Assembly: GCF_013367775.1 (NCBI RefSeq)
Contig: NZ_CP055157.1
Span: 806,001-870,000 of the forward strand
Length of the DNA: 64,000 nucleotides
Source: Microbulbifer sp. YPW1
Lineage (GTDB): Bacteria; Pseudomonadota; Gammaproteobacteria; Pseudomonadales; Cellvibrionaceae
Direction: 5' to 3'
Part shown: positions 36,588 to 46,421 of the stretch, in pieces
How positions within the stretch are numbered: position 1 is the stretch's first letter
Layout: every line of letters starts with the position of its first letter
The notes under the pieces: model-generated
What the model was told of the DNA's origin: nothing
The model's input: only the letters and a program-made list of their open reading frames with translations
Databases searched by the model: none
Position numbers and translations under genes: made by a program

Positions 36588-37229
36588 TTATGCGATAGCA
36601 GGAATGCTTTTTTCTTCCAGCATTCCTTCGCGCACGATAAATTCAATAATATCCTTCAACCCTTTCTGCGCTTTCAGGTTGGAGAAAACAAACGGACGCT
36701 CGCCGCGCATTTTTTTGGCGTCGCGGTCCATCACTTCCAGGGACGCGCCCACCAGTGGCGCCAGGTCAATCTTGTTGATGATCAGCAGGTCGGAGCGGGT
36801 AATACCCGGGCCGCCCTTCCTCGGAATCTTGTCACCGGCGGATACGTCGATCACATAGATGGTGAGATCGGAGAGTTCCGGGCTGAAGGTGGCGCTGAGG
36901 TTGTCGCCACCACTTTCCACAAACACGACGTCGAGCGCGCCGTGACGGGCTATCAGTTCGTCGATGGCGGCGAGGTTCATGGAGGCGTCTTCGCGGATGG
37001 CGGTGTGGGGGCAGCCGCCGGTTTCCACACCGATGATGCGGTCTGCACTCAGGGCTTCGTGGTTGGTGAGAAACTTGGCATCTTCCTGTGTGTAGATGTC
37101 GTTGGTGACAACCGCGATGTCGTAGTGCTCGCGAAGTGCGCTGCATAGTTCGCGCAACAGGGCGGTTTTACCGGACCCTACTGGGCCGCCGACGCCGACG
37201 CGCAGTGTCTGTTTTTTACCGGTTTGCAT
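36588..37229 (-). CDS. ureG: Urease accessory GTPase UreG
   Basis: GTPase that couples GTP hydrolysis to nickel delivery to urease; 213 residues. P-loop [11 protein letters not shown] near the N-terminus, the [17 protein letters not shown] motif with the Cys-Pro-His metal site, [17 protein letters not shown], and [11 protein letters not shown] as guanine-specificity loop are all present. It follows ureF after about 70 bp. Confidence 0.97.
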   Translation of the reverse strand: MQTGKKQTLRVGVGGPVGSGKTALLRELCSALREHYDIAVVTNDIYTQEDAKFLTNHEALSADRIIGVETGGCPHTAIREDASMNLAAIDELIARHGALDVVFVESGGDNLSATFSPELSDLTIYVIDVSAGDKIPRKGGPGITRSDLLIINKIDLAPLVGASLEVMDRDAKKMRGERPFVFSNLKAQKGLKDIIEFIVREGMLEEKSIPAIA

Positions 37230-37301
37230 GGTGGATAACTCCCGATATTTATTGAACTCTGTAATTGCGTATTTTAATTTTGTTCGCCGCTTTTGTTTTC
37301 G

Positions 37302-37976
37302 TCAGGACCGGAACAGGCGTGTGTACTGATGTTCGTGGCGGGCGCTGGCGATCGCCAGTGCGGGCAGTCCGGCGCCAATTTCACAATCCTCCAGCCGCTG
37401 CGCACGCTTGATCGCGGCCGGGACCTGTTGCTGGATATCACCGATCAGTTGCTGCGCCTGGGTCTGGCCGAGGGGCACCAGCTTGGTGGCGGCGGCGACC
37501 TGGTTTTCCAGCCAGGACCACACCAGCCCGAGCAGGGCGGTGTCTTCGCCAAGCTCCCAGTGATGGGCGGCGATGGCAAATGCTGCGGTAAAGCTGACAT
37601 CGCCGCTGTGCAGCTTGCTTTCTACTTGTAGCTGATTCAGCAGTCGTATCAAGGCGCTACCGGTAGCGGTATCGGTGAGACGCAGTTCACTGGTCTCGCG
37701 ACAGGCGAGCGTATAGTGATTCCAGTAATGCAGCCGTTCGCTGTTTCCCTCCTGCAACGCACGGTGACAGCGCAGCAGCAGCGGGCAGTCCACCTGGGCG
37801 AGGGATTCCTGCAACTGCAGGGTAAGCCAGCGGCGGGTGTCGTCGGCGTTGCGTACCCAGCCCGCATCGATTGCATATTCCAGTCCCTGCGAGAACGCGT
37901 ACCCCCCCACCGGCAGGCTGGCGCTGGATAACTGCAACAACCTCAGCAGCGCGCTGTCAGTGGTGATGATGCTCAT
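37302..37976 (-). CDS. ureF: Urease accessory protein UreF
   Basis: Helical chaperone that recruits UreG to the urease-UreD complex; 224 residues. LQLSSASLPVGGYAFSQGLEYAID is the family's N-terminal signature. The ATG at 37976 lies inside the His-codon tail of ureE, overlapping it by 20 bp in another frame. Upstream in-frame ATGs exist but would extend the overlap. Confidence 0.93.
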   Translation of the reverse strand: MSIITTDSALLRLLQLSSASLPVGGYAFSQGLEYAIDAGWVRNADDTRRWLTLQLQESLAQVDCPLLLRCHRALQEGNSERLHYWNHYTLACRETSELRLTDTATGSALIRLLNQLQVESKLHSGDVSFTAAFAIAAHHWELGEDTALLGLVWSWLENQVAAATKLVPLGQTQAQQLIGDIQQQVPAAIKRAQRLEDCEIGAGLPALAIASARHEHQYTRLFRS

Positions 37977-38448
37977 GGTCGCCATGGTTGTGGGTATGGG
38001 CATGCCCGCCGCTATAGGCACCGGATTCCGGTACAAACACGGCCTGCTCTCTGGTCAAATCCAGTCCCAGCAGTTCCAGCATTTCTTCCAGTACGTGGTC
38101 GGGCACGATACGCAGCCAGGGCACATTGACACTGTTGCCCACCTGCAATTTCACATGGCGGTTACCCAGGTGATAGCAGGCGCGGCTGAAGGTGAGCCAG
38201 TCGTCGCAGCGGGCGGTGGTAACTGACTCTTCGGCCCCCTGTACCCGAATGGTTTTTCCACACTCGCTTTGCAGAATTTCCCCCACCAGCAGCGGCTTGC
38301 CCCGTTCGAGGAAAATCCGCACTTCGGCACCGTCAGCGGTGCTGGTGCGCAGGCGCCCGCGATCCCGTTGTAGATGGTCCAGGACCACGCAGCCATCGGC
38401 GGCAATGTCGGTGCGCACACCGAGGCGTTGATAGATATCCAGCGTCAC
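37957..38448 (-). CDS. ureE: Urease accessory nickel metallochaperone UreE
   Basis: Nickel-binding chaperone, 163 residues: N-terminal peptide-binding domain, C-terminal metal domain with YHLGNRHVKLQV, and a histidine-rich tail (HAHTHNHGDHEHHHH) for nickel storage. It follows ureC by 20 bp and overlaps ureF. Confidence 0.95.
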   Translation of the reverse strand: MTLDIYQRLGVRTDIAADGCVVLDHLQRDRGRLRTSTADGAEVRIFLERGKPLLVGEILQSECGKTIRVQGAEESVTTARCDDWLTFSRACYHLGNRHVKLQVGNSVNVPWLRIVPDHVLEEMLELLGLDLTREQAVFVPESGAYSGGHAHTHNHGDHEHHHH

Positions 38449-38468
38449 ACAGTACTCCTCGTGAAAAA

Positions 38469-40184
38469 TCAGAACAGGCTGTAGCGTTGTGCCAGCGGCA
38501 ACTCGCTAGCGGGCTCGCAAGTGAGCAGTTCGCCGTCGGCGCGCACCTCGTAGGTCTGCGGGTCCACGGTGACGTCCGGCTGCCAGTCGTTCAGCACCAT
38601 GTCTTTTTTGGTGATGCTGCGGGTGTTTTTACACGGCACCAGCGTGCGCTGCAGGCCGTGCTGTTCCGCCACGCCGTTGTCCGCTGCCGCCTGGGAGACA
38701 AAAGTCACAGAGGTTTTTGCCGCCGCCAGCCCGTGGGCGCCGAACATGGGCCGGTAGTGCACCGGCTGCGGTGTGGGAATGGACGCGTTGGGATCCCCCA
38801 TGGGGGCCGCGGCAATCATGCCGCCCTTGAGAATCATCGACGGCTTGATGCCGAAGAACGCCGGCTTCCACAGCACCAGATCGGCGAGCTTGCCCACTTC
38901 GATGGAACCTACCTCGTGGCCGATGCCGTGGGTGATGGCGGGGTTGATGGTGTACTTGGCGATATAGCGACGCGCGCGAAAATTGTCGGCGCCGGCGGTT
39001 TTACCGCTGCTGTCTTCGGCCAGGTTGCCGCGCTGCACTTTCATTTTGTGCGCGGTCTGCCAGGTGCGGGTGATCACTTCGCCCACGCGCCCCATGGCCT
39101 GGGAGTCCGAGGCGATCATGCTGAAGGCGCCGAGGTCGTGAAAAATATCTTCCGCGGCAATGGTTTCCTTGCGGATACGCGAATCTGCAAACGCAATGTC
39201 TTCGGGAATACTGGTATCCAGGTGGTGGCACACCATCAGCATGTCGAGGTGCTCGTCCACGGTATTGACCGTATACGGGCGGGTGGGATTGGTGGAAGAC
39301 GGCAGTACATTGGAAGAGGCACAGGCCTTGATGATATCCGGTGCGTGCCCCCCGCCGGCACCTTCGGTGTGATAGGTATGGATGGCGCGGCCCTTGAAGG
39401 CGCCGATGGTGTCGTCGACGAAACCGGATTCATTCAGGGTATCGGTGTGTATTGCCACCTGTACATCGTACTTGTCGGCCACGGTCAGGCAGCAGTCGAT
39501 CGCCGCCGGCGTGGTGCCCCAATCTTCATGCAATTTAAGGCCGCAAGCACCAGCCTCAATCTGTTCTTCCAGCGCCTCCGGCAGGCTGGCATTGCCCTTG
39601 CCGAGAAAACCGAAATTCATCGGCAGGCTGTCGGTGGCCTGCAGCATTTTGCCGATATTCCACGGCCCCGGTGTGCATGTAGTGGCGTTGGTTCCCGTGG
39701 CCGGGCCGGTACCGCCGCCGATCATGGTGGTGACGCCGGACATCAGCGCCTCCTCCACCTGCTGTGGGCAGATAAAATGGATATGCGCATCTATGGCACC
39801 GGCGGTGAGTATCGATCCCTCACCGGCGATAATCTCCGTACCCGGACCAATTACGATCTCTACGCCATCCTGAACGTCGGGATTGCCCGCCTTACCGATA
39901 CCTGCGATACGTCCGTCTTTTACCGCCACGTCCGCTTTCACCACGCCCCAGTGATCAAGGATCAGCGCATTGGTGATCACCAGATCCGGGGTATCTTTGG
40001 ACGGTCGCTGGCTCTGGCCCATGCCATCGCGAATCACCTTGCCACCGCCGAATTTCACTTCATCCCCGTAACGGGTGAAATCTTTTTCCACCTGCAGCCA
40101 GAGCTCGGTGTCACCGAGGCGCACGCGGTCGCCGGTGGTTGGACCGAACATCTGGGCATAACTTTCACGGTCCATGCGGCTCAT
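38469..40184 (-). CDS. ureC: Urease alpha subunit UreC
   Basis: Catalytic subunit of urease, hydrolysing urea to ammonia and carbamate; 571 residues. Lys217 in GLKLHEDWG is the carbamylated lysine bridging the two nickel ions, at the same number as in Klebsiella. The DAHIHF histidines, the [10 protein letters not shown] histidine and MVCHHLD flap histidine are all present, so the active site looks intact. The ATG overlaps the ureB stop (ATGA). Confidence 0.98.
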   Translation of the reverse strand: MSRMDRESYAQMFGPTTGDRVRLGDTELWLQVEKDFTRYGDEVKFGGGKVIRDGMGQSQRPSKDTPDLVITNALILDHWGVVKADVAVKDGRIAGIGKAGNPDVQDGVEIVIGPGTEIIAGEGSILTAGAIDAHIHFICPQQVEEALMSGVTTMIGGGTGPATGTNATTCTPGPWNIGKMLQATDSLPMNFGFLGKGNASLPEALEEQIEAGACGLKLHEDWGTTPAAIDCCLTVADKYDVQVAIHTDTLNESGFVDDTIGAFKGRAIHTYHTEGAGGGHAPDIIKACASSNVLPSSTNPTRPYTVNTVDEHLDMLMVCHHLDTSIPEDIAFADSRIRKETIAAEDIFHDLGAFSMIASDSQAMGRVGEVITRTWQTAHKMKVQRGNLAEDSSGKTAGADNFRARRYIAKYTINPAITHGIGHEVGSIEVGKLADLVLWKPAFFGIKPSMILKGGMIAAAPMGDPNASIPTPQPVHYRPMFGAHGLAAAKTSVTFVSQAAADNGVAEQHGLQRTLVPCKNTRSITKKDMVLNDWQPDVTVDPQTYEVRADGELLTCEPASELPLAQRYSLF

Positions 40185-40516
40185 GACTTCACCCCGGCAG
40201 TTTCATCCAGAGGGCCCATTACTTCACCCCGAAAACCGTACACCTCGCGCGTTCCCGCATAAGCGACCAGTTCCACCTCGCGCCCCTGGCCCGGCTCAAA
40301 ACGCACCGCGGTGCCGGAGGCGATATTCAGGTGAAAGCCCCGCGCGATTTCGCGCTCAAAACGCAATGCCGGATTGACCTCGTAAAAATGGTAGTGGGAG
40401 CCCACCTGTACCGGGCGATCGCCGGCATTTTCCACCCGCAGGGTGCGGGTTTCACGGCCGGGATTGAGTTCGATATCGCCCTTGTCTTTGGCGACCTGAA
40501 TTTCTCCGGGAATCAT
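40181..40516 (-). CDS. ureB: Urease beta subunit UreB
   Basis: Small structural subunit, 111 residues, starting [15 protein letters not shown] (here AKDKGDI) and carrying the [14 protein letters not shown] signature. It lies 26 bp after ureA and overlaps ureC by four bases. Confidence 0.97.
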   Translation of the reverse strand: MIPGEIQVAKDKGDIELNPGRETRTLRVENAGDRPVQVGSHYHFYEVNPALRFEREIARGFHLNIASGTAVRFEPGQGREVELVAYAGTREVYGFRGEVMGPLDETAGVKS

Positions 40517-40542
40517 AATTGCCCTTATATTGTTCCAGCGCC

Positions 40543-40845
40543 TCAGCTAATCGGGTTGTGCACGGTTACCAGCTTGGTGCCGTCGGGAAACGTCGCTTCC
40601 ACCTGCACCTCGTGAATCAACTCCGGCACGCCATCCATAACCTGGTCCGCGCGCAGGATCTCGCGGCCATAGCCCATCAACTCGGCCACACTCCTGCCGT
40701 CCCGTGCGCCTTCCATAATCTCCATGGTGATCAGCGCCACCGCCTCGGGATAATTCAATTTCAGTCCGCGCGCCAGCCGGCGCTCCGCAAGCAGCGCGGC
40801 GGTGAAAACCAGCAGCTTGTCTTTTTCTCTCGGCAGTAATTCCAT
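40543..40845 (-). CDS. ureA: Urease gamma subunit UreA
   Basis: Small structural subunit, 100 residues, with [11 protein letters not shown] at the N-terminus, [10 protein letters not shown] and [18 protein letters not shown] at the C-terminus. First of the three separate structural genes, as is usual in proteobacteria. Confidence 0.97.
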   Translation of the reverse strand: MELLPREKDKLLVFTAALLAERRLARGLKLNYPEAVALITMEIMEGARDGRSVAELMGYGREILRADQVMDGVPELIHEVQVEATFPDGTKLVTVHNPIS

Positions 40846-40885
40846 GCAAAACCCTGCAATGCTCGGTATTTATATTCAGTGAAAA

Positions 40886-41806
40886 TCAGGTTCGCCAGAT
40901 CCGCGGCGCACAGGCTGCGCGACCGACCAACTCGGGCCGCAGTAATTCCCACAGTTCCGTCAACAGGGCGCGCACCTCAAAGGCACAGCGCCCCAGCGCT
41001 CGCACCACGATCATTTCCGATACCAGGGAGATCCCGGCGAGGCAGTGTTGGGCGTGCTCGGCAATGATTTCCCGGCAGGCCTCCCGCACCGGTTCTTGGG
41101 GCGCAAACGGGCCCATCACCAACAGGCCATTCACCGGGTAACCCTGCAGACCCGCGCGCGAAGAGAGCACATCGTCCGCGGAATCGCTGTTGTCATGTAG
41201 CTGCCCGGACAGACGCAGCGATTCGATCAACAGCGGTATCCCTTCGCGAAAAATTTCCAGTCGCTGCCACAGTCGGCCATTGCCAAAAGTTGCATCACAG
41301 GCGGGCAGCCCCAGGGAGGTCACTTCCCAGCCGGCGAAGTGACTGTTGCGGGCCAGATCCACCCGCGTCACCATGGCGCCATTGGCATCCGGGTAGGCAA
41401 TGTTTTCCAGCGGTAACCACTCCAGGCTCGCCCCGGCCTCTACCCGCAGGAAAGTGTTCTGGCTCTGCAGCAGGCCATCACTGCGTGCACGGTATACCCG
41501 CCCGGCACCGGTGGTCGTCACCAGCGCGCGCGCGTCTTTCTTTACCTCTACCCGCACTTCCAGCCGATCCCCGGACACCAGGCCACCGGGCGGGTGCAAC
41601 AGATAGACATGCGCGAGATCACGCCCTTCGGGGAAAAAGGGCTTCTGTACGTACAAGGGGCCCTGGTGGTGATTGCGCGCCAGCCGGCAACCTCGTTCCG
41701 TCCGCTCAAACTGCAACGCCAGATCCGCACGCCAACGCCCTGCTTCAAAGGCCTCGCTAGCCGTGGCCTCGGTAAACAAGGGGTCGGGTATGACAAGTTG
41801 ATTCAT
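40886..41806 (-). CDS. ureD: Urease accessory protein UreD
   Basis: Scaffold of the urease maturation complex, 306 residues. The start at 41806 matches the usual N-terminus; an upstream in-frame start adds 25 residues of no clear character. LLHPPGGLVSGDRL, TTTGAGRVYRA and WLPLENIAYPDA are typical UreD motifs. It is the first gene of ureDABCEFG. Confidence 0.92.
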   Translation of the reverse strand: MNQLVIPDPLFTEATASEAFEAGRWRADLALQFERTERGCRLARNHHQGPLYVQKPFFPEGRDLAHVYLLHPPGGLVSGDRLEVRVEVKKDARALVTTTGAGRVYRARSDGLLQSQNTFLRVEAGASLEWLPLENIAYPDANGAMVTRVDLARNSHFAGWEVTSLGLPACDATFGNGRLWQRLEIFREGIPLLIESLRLSGQLHDNSDSADDVLSSRAGLQGYPVNGLLVMGPFAPQEPVREACREIIAEHAQHCLAGISLVSEMIVVRALGRCAFEVRALLTELWELLRPELVGRAACAPRIWRT

Positions 41807-42059
41807 GCAAACACTGACGTCTGAATCCCGCCGCGCAGTGATACCGCAGCGACAGGTTGGATTTAAGGCCAATGGAAACAAGTTTCAGATCGGAGCGGTA
41901 TGCGTCAATTGACGTAGTGCCGCACCAGAACGCGAGCCCTGAAAAGCCCGGCAAAAAACCGTACACTCAAAGACTTCCGCCACGTCAGCGATAGCGGTTC
42001 ACACTCAGGATGGACAGGACAGTTCACAGGCAAGCTCAAAGACTAGAAAGGAACACACC

Positions 42060-42608
42060 ATGGCCCTAACCCCCTCCACCATGATTCCCCTCGGTACCCC
42101 CATGCCCGAATTCCAGCTGCCCGATCCCACCGGCACACTGGTCAACAGCAGCGATTACGCCGGCAAGCCATTGCTGGTCATGTTTATCTGCAACCACTGC
42201 CCATTCGTGAAACATATCGCCGCGGGCCTGGCTGATCTGGCAGAGGAATACATGCCGGCTGGGCTCGGCATCGTCGCCATCAACAGCAACGACTTCGTCA
42301 ATTACCCCGAAGACAGTCCGGAAAAAATGCAGGAAGAAGTCGCCGCACGGGGATACCGCTTTGCCTACCTGGTGGACGAGGATCAGGCCGTGGCCAAGGC
42401 ATTTGATGCCGCCTGTACACCGGACTTTTTTCTGTTTGATGGCGAGGGGAAACTGGCGTACCGCGGCCAGTTTGATGACAGCCGCCCCGGGAATAACGAA
42501 CCGGTGAACGGTAAGGATTTGCGCGCTGCTGTGGATAAGGTTCTGGCAGGAGAAAAACCGGCGGACGATCAGGTGCCGTCTATCGGCTGCAATATCAAGT
42601 GGAAGTAA
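42060..42608 (+). CDS. Thioredoxin-like AhpC/TSA-family protein
   Basis: A 182-residue cytoplasmic thioredoxin-fold protein. After PEFQLPDPTG it has the CNHCPFVKH motif (CxxC at about residue 54), found in a conserved group of redox proteins related to peroxiredoxins and thiol:disulfide oxidoreductases. The cis-proline region is ACTPDFF. No signal peptide is seen, so a cytoplasmic reductase or peroxidase role is likely. AGAAAGG precedes the ATG. Confidence 0.85.
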   Translation: MALTPSTMIPLGTPMPEFQLPDPTGTLVNSSDYAGKPLLVMFICNHCPFVKHIAAGLADLAEEYMPAGLGIVAINSNDFVNYPEDSPEKMQEEVAARGYRFAYLVDEDQAVAKAFDAACTPDFFLFDGEGKLAYRGQFDDSRPGNNEPVNGKDLRAAVDKVLAGEKPADDQVPSIGCNIKWK

Positions 42609-42647
42609 TGCGCTAACGAAGACTATAGGTTGATGCGAAAGTGCCGA

Positions 42648-42681
42648 TACCGGGTACGTCCTTGCAAGGACGTACCCGGTA
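42648..42681. repeat. 17 bp perfect palindrome
   Basis: Arms 42648-42664 and 42665-42681 are perfectly complementary with no spacer. An outer GCGAAAG/CTTTCGC pairing (about 42635 and 42707) could enclose it. It lies between convergent genes, but no T run follows, so a simple intrinsic terminator is not supported. Confidence 0.7.
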
Positions 42682-42720
42682 GCGACACCGCCACCAGTGT
42701 AAAAAGAGCTTTCGCGCTAC

Positions 42721-43428
42721 CTACGAAGCACTCTTCAAAAAAGCCAGCATCCAGCGCGCTACGGCACTGGTGTGGATATCGTTGGTGAGGGAGGCCTTAC
42801 CCTTCTCCACCATATCTGCGCCAAACACCTCCTCGCGAAGCTCCAGCAATCCTTTCGAGTAGGGCTTGGTAAATTCCGGATGGGCCTGCATGGTAAGCAT
42901 GTGTTCACCAACCTGTAGCAGCGCGTAAGGACAGAAATCACTGGACGCGATCACCTTGGTCCCCGGGGCCGGCGCCACCACCTGATCCTGGTGGCTCACC
43001 AGCAGACTGAAAGACTCTTGCGGCTCCACCATCCACACCGGCGTCTCCTGAATCTCGTAGCTGTGCACCCCAACGCCCCAGCCCTTCTCCGACTTGCGCG
43101 TCTCCCCACCCAGCGCATGGGCAATCAACTGGTGACCAAAGCAGATACCCAGAGTCGGCTTCTCGCGACGGTGCAGCTCGCGCACAAACTCCATCAACGG
43201 TGGAATCCAAGGCTTGTCCTCGTAAACCCCCGTCTTGCTACCGGTAATCAGGTAAGCATCCACCTCATCGATATCGTCCGGGTAATGGTTGTGCTGCACC
43301 TCGTAGGTGACAAACTCCAGCGATGGATCCTCACGCTTCAGCAGATCGGCAAACATTTCGGGGTACTCGCCAAACTCCCCCACCAGCTGCTCGCGCACAT
43401 CGTCCGTCTTCAGCACACCTATTTTCAT
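42721..43428 (-). CDS. Class I glutamine amidotransferase-like protein
   Basis: A 235-residue type 1 GATase, GMP-synthase amidotransferase-like. The nucleophile is Cys96 in GICFGHQLIAHALGG, and the His-x-Glu pair is in MQAHPEFT. Members of this stand-alone group hydrolyse gamma-glutamyl bonds, for example in polyamine or other small-molecule catabolism; the substrate here is unknown. The start at 43428 has GGAG 5 bp upstream and is preferred to an in-frame upstream start. Confidence 0.85.
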   Translation of the reverse strand: MKIGVLKTDDVREQLVGEFGEYPEMFADLLKREDPSLEFVTYEVQHNHYPDDIDEVDAYLITGSKTGVYEDKPWIPPLMEFVRELHRREKPTLGICFGHQLIAHALGGETRKSEKGWGVGVHSYEIQETPVWMVEPQESFSLLVSHQDQVVAPAPGTKVIASSDFCPYALLQVGEHMLTMQAHPEFTKPYSKGLLELREEVFGADMVEKGKASLTNDIHTSAVARWMLAFLKSAS

Positions 43429-43634
43429 AACCGCTCCAAAAGAATCCACACAGCCGCGCCATATCGTCAGGATACGACCTTGAAATTTGTGATCACATTA
43501 TTGCGCGCAGACTCGAAGTCGACAACCCGCATCAAGCTGACACCTGAGCAAACGCAAAAAAAATTGCGCATCTAAACTCCCGGCTAGACTAAAAGTGTTG
43601 CGCCTCACCCCTTAGAAGTTCAAGGAGCGAACTC

Positions 43635-44384
43635 ATGAAAGCAGCCAATAAGGCCGCCATCCTTACCGCCGCCGTTCTGGCAGCCACGCTCGGTGCCAAC
43701 CAGTGCCTGGCAGATTACGAACAGGGCGACTTTATCGCCCGTATTGGCTGGGGTCTCGTGGACCCCGATGACGACTCGGAACTGCTAGTGATCGACAGCA
43801 GCGTGCGACTGCCGGATACCCGGGTATATGTGGATGAAGGCGACAGCGCCACCATCACCGGCACCTGGCTGTTTGCGGATCACTTCGGCCTCGGTCTGCT
43901 GGCAGCGTTGCCGTTTGAACACGACCTCGCCGTTGTCGGCCTGCCGGATCCCGCCGGCGGCCTGCTGGGCAGGGTGGATCTCGGCAGTATCGAGCACCTG
44001 CCACCCACCCTGACGGTACAGTGGTTCCCGGTGTGCAAGGAATCCTGGGTGCAACCTTATGTGGGTATCGGCGTCAACTTCACCACCTTTATGGATGAAG
44101 ACCTCAGCCGCATTGCGCAGGACTACTTCGACGATGTGCTCGGTGCCAGCAGCAAAGCAAACCTGAAGCTGGACGACTCCTGGGGCCTGGCCGGCGAGCT
44201 GGGGGTAGACATCATGTTCGGCCGCGACAGCAACTGGCTGTTCAATGCCGCGGTGTGGTACCTGGATATCGATACCGACGCCAAGATCAGCTTCCGCAAC
44301 GATCAGGGGTATCGCACCCGCATCACGACCAATGTGGATATCGATCCCTTTGTCTACTCCATAGGTCTCGGCTACAAGTTCTGA
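43635..44384 (+). CDS. OmpW-family outer-membrane protein
   Basis: Predicted eight-stranded outer-membrane barrel, 249 residues. The signal peptide ends at CLA (residue 26). OmpW features include DFIARIGWGLVDP, the LFADHFGLGLLAALPFEHDL segment, PPTLTVQWFP, YVGIGVNFTTF and the C-terminal IGLGYKF with terminal Phe. OmpW proteins move small hydrophobic compounds across the outer membrane. Single gene with AAGGAG before its ATG. Confidence 0.93.
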   Translation: MKAANKAAILTAAVLAATLGANQCLADYEQGDFIARIGWGLVDPDDDSELLVIDSSVRLPDTRVYVDEGDSATITGTWLFADHFGLGLLAALPFEHDLAVVGLPDPAGGLLGRVDLGSIEHLPPTLTVQWFPVCKESWVQPYVGIGVNFTTFMDEDLSRIAQDYFDDVLGASSKANLKLDDSWGLAGELGVDIMFGRDSNWLFNAAVWYLDIDTDAKISFRNDQGYRTRITTNVDIDPFVYSIGLGYKF

Positions 44385-44678
44385 ATGTCCTCCCGGTCGG
44401 GCACACCAGTGCCCCACCGGGTTTATCCCCGCGTCCCCCCTTCCCTGATAGCCCCCGGGCCTTGCTTCACATCTCCACTACAATTGCCTAGTCCAAGCAG
44501 CCACTGGCAGTACCTACTTCTTATGCCAGAAAATTAGGCTGGGCATTGCGCTAAATCTGCAAATAGCGAAAATAAAAATCGATCCTCCGCCACTGAAAGG
44601 CATCGCTGTCATTTCTCATGTATGATTGCGCGCCAACTGTTTAAATTTTGGCCGGCAGGCAACTTCACAGGAGAAATA

Positions 44679-46280
44679 ATGACGACATCCACCTCCCCCA
44701 GTGACATCCAGCCCGCCGGCGCCGGCAAGAAGACCGCGTTTACCCGCTTCCTCGATACCGTGGAGTGGCTGGGTAACCTGCTGCCGCACCCGATTACCCT
44801 GTTCGCAATGTTTGCCGTAGGCGTGGTGATCCTCAGTGGCATCGCCTCCTACTTTGGCCTGTCAGTGGTGGACCCGCGCCCGGAAGGCGCTGCCGGACGT
44901 TCGGCAGATGGCGTGATCCACGTGGTCAACCTGCTATCCGGGGAGGGGCTCAGGACCATCGTTACCACCCTGGTCACCAACTTCACCGGCTTCGCCCCTC
45001 TGGGCACGGTGCTGGTTGCACTGCTGGGTGTGGGTATTGCCGAGCACTCGGGCCTGCTGTCTGCCGCCGTGCGCGGCATGGTGCTGAAAGCCTCCAAGCG
45101 CACTGTGACCGTGATCGTGGTGTTCGCCGGCATCATCTCCAACACCGCCTCCGAGCTGGGCTATGTGGTACTCATCCCACTGGCGGCGATGATCTTCCAC
45201 TCTCTCGGCCGCCACCCACTGGCCGGCCTGGCCGCGGCCTTTGCCGGTGTCTCCGGCGGCTATAGCGCCAACCTGCTGCTGGGTACCGTGGATCCGCTGC
45301 TGTCCGGCATCACCGAATCCGCCGCGCATATGATCGACCCCAATTATGTGGTGGGCCCGGAGGTGAACTGGTACTTCATGATTGTGAGTACCTTCCTGAT
45401 CACCATCGTCGGCAGCTGGGTAACCCTGGCCATCGTGGAACCGAAGTTGGGTAAATACGACAACAGCGAAGCCTCCGTCGACCTGTCCAAGGACAAAATG
45501 ACCGAGCTCACCGCCGAGGAAAAACGCGGCCTGAAATATGCTGGCCTCGCGGTACTGGGTGTGTGCGGTTTGCTGGCACTCACCATCGTTCCCGAGTGGG
45601 GCGTGCTGCGCAATCAGGAAACCGGCGCCGTAGCCGGCTCGCCGTTCCTGAAAGGGATTGTGGCGCTGATCGTGGTGTTCTTCGCAATCCCAGGTTTTGT
45701 TTACGGCAAAACCGTGGGCACCATGAACAACGATCGCGACGTGATCGACGCCATGTCCAAAAGCATGGGTACCATGGGCATGTACATCGTGCTGGTATTC
45801 TTCGCCGCGCAGTTCGTCGCCTTCTTCAAGATGACCAACCTGGGCACCATCTTCGCGGTGCTCGGTGCCGAGGCCCTGCAGAGTATCGGCCTCACAGGCC
45901 CGATCCTGTTCGTATTCTTCATCCTGATGTGCGGTATCGTGAACCTGAGCCTGGGCAGCGCCTCGGCGCAGTGGGCGGTGACTGCACCGATCTTCGTGCC
46001 CATGCTGATGCTGCTCGGCTATGCGCCGGAAGTGATCCAGGCCGCCTACCGGATCGGCGATTCGGTAACCAATATCATCACGCCGATGATGAGTTACTTC
46101 GGTCTTATCGTGTCGTTTGCCACCCGCTACAAGAAAGACCTGGGGATGGGCACCCTGATTGCCACCATGATCCCCTACTCCATCTTCTTTTTCGTGGGCT
46201 GGACCGCACTCTTCTTCCTGTGGGTGTTTGTCGCCGGTATGCCGGTCGGACCGGGCGCGGCAACTTACTTCAATATGTAA
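44679..46280 (+). CDS. AbgT-family transporter
   Basis: Inner-membrane transporter, 533 residues with about 11-12 hydrophobic segments. The family is named after the p-aminobenzoyl-glutamate transporter of E. coli; some members export sulfonamides. Motifs: LPHPITLFAMFAVGVV, YSANLLLGTVDPLL, and NLSLGSASAQWAVTAPIFVPMLM. AGGAG lies 5 bp before the ATG at 44679. An M20 amidohydrolase gene lies 1.6 kb downstream, which fits an AbgT/AbgB-like pair, although a GH43 gene stands between them. Confidence 0.9.
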   Translation: MTTSTSPSDIQPAGAGKKTAFTRFLDTVEWLGNLLPHPITLFAMFAVGVVILSGIASYFGLSVVDPRPEGAAGRSADGVIHVVNLLSGEGLRTIVTTLVTNFTGFAPLGTVLVALLGVGIAEHSGLLSAAVRGMVLKASKRTVTVIVVFAGIISNTASELGYVVLIPLAAMIFHSLGRHPLAGLAAAFAGVSGGYSANLLLGTVDPLLSGITESAAHMIDPNYVVGPEVNWYFMIVSTFLITIVGSWVTLAIVEPKLGKYDNSEASVDLSKDKMTELTAEEKRGLKYAGLAVLGVCGLLALTIVPEWGVLRNQETGAVAGSPFLKGIVALIVVFFAIPGFVYGKTVGTMNNDRDVIDAMSKSMGTMGMYIVLVFFAAQFVAFFKMTNLGTIFAVLGAEALQSIGLTGPILFVFFILMCGIVNLSLGSASAQWAVTAPIFVPMLMLLGYAPEVIQAAYRIGDSVTNIITPMMSYFGLIVSFATRYKKDLGMGTLIATMIPYSIFFFVGWTALFFLWVFVAGMPVGPGAATYFNM

Positions 46281-46305
46281 GCACTTCCCCCGCTTCCCCC
46301 TTCCA

Positions 46306-46335
46306 AAACCGCGCCCCCGGGCGCGGTTTCTTTTT
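46306..46335 (+). terminator. Terminator after AbgT-family gene
   Basis: Stem AAACCGCGCC/GGCGCGGTTT followed by a T-rich tail, 25 bp after the stop codon. Confidence 0.85.
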
Positions 46336-46421
46336 GTCTGCCGCTGTGTAAAATTGGCCAAACCAAATAAAATAACGGTATGACAGGAAGGTAAGGCCTT
46401 TCCGCGATGAAGGAGTGAAGC

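Noticed and set aside
38487..40262. 591-codon plus-strand frame opposite ureC
   Set aside because: Antisense of a fully conserved urease subunit.
43489..43498. TGTGATCACA palindrome upstream of the amidotransferase gene
   Set aside because: Looks like Crp half-sites but lacks the six-base spacer; too short to call a site.
44934..46361. 475-codon minus-strand frame opposite the AbgT-family gene
   Set aside because: Shadow of a membrane-protein gene; highly polar reversed sequence without motifs.
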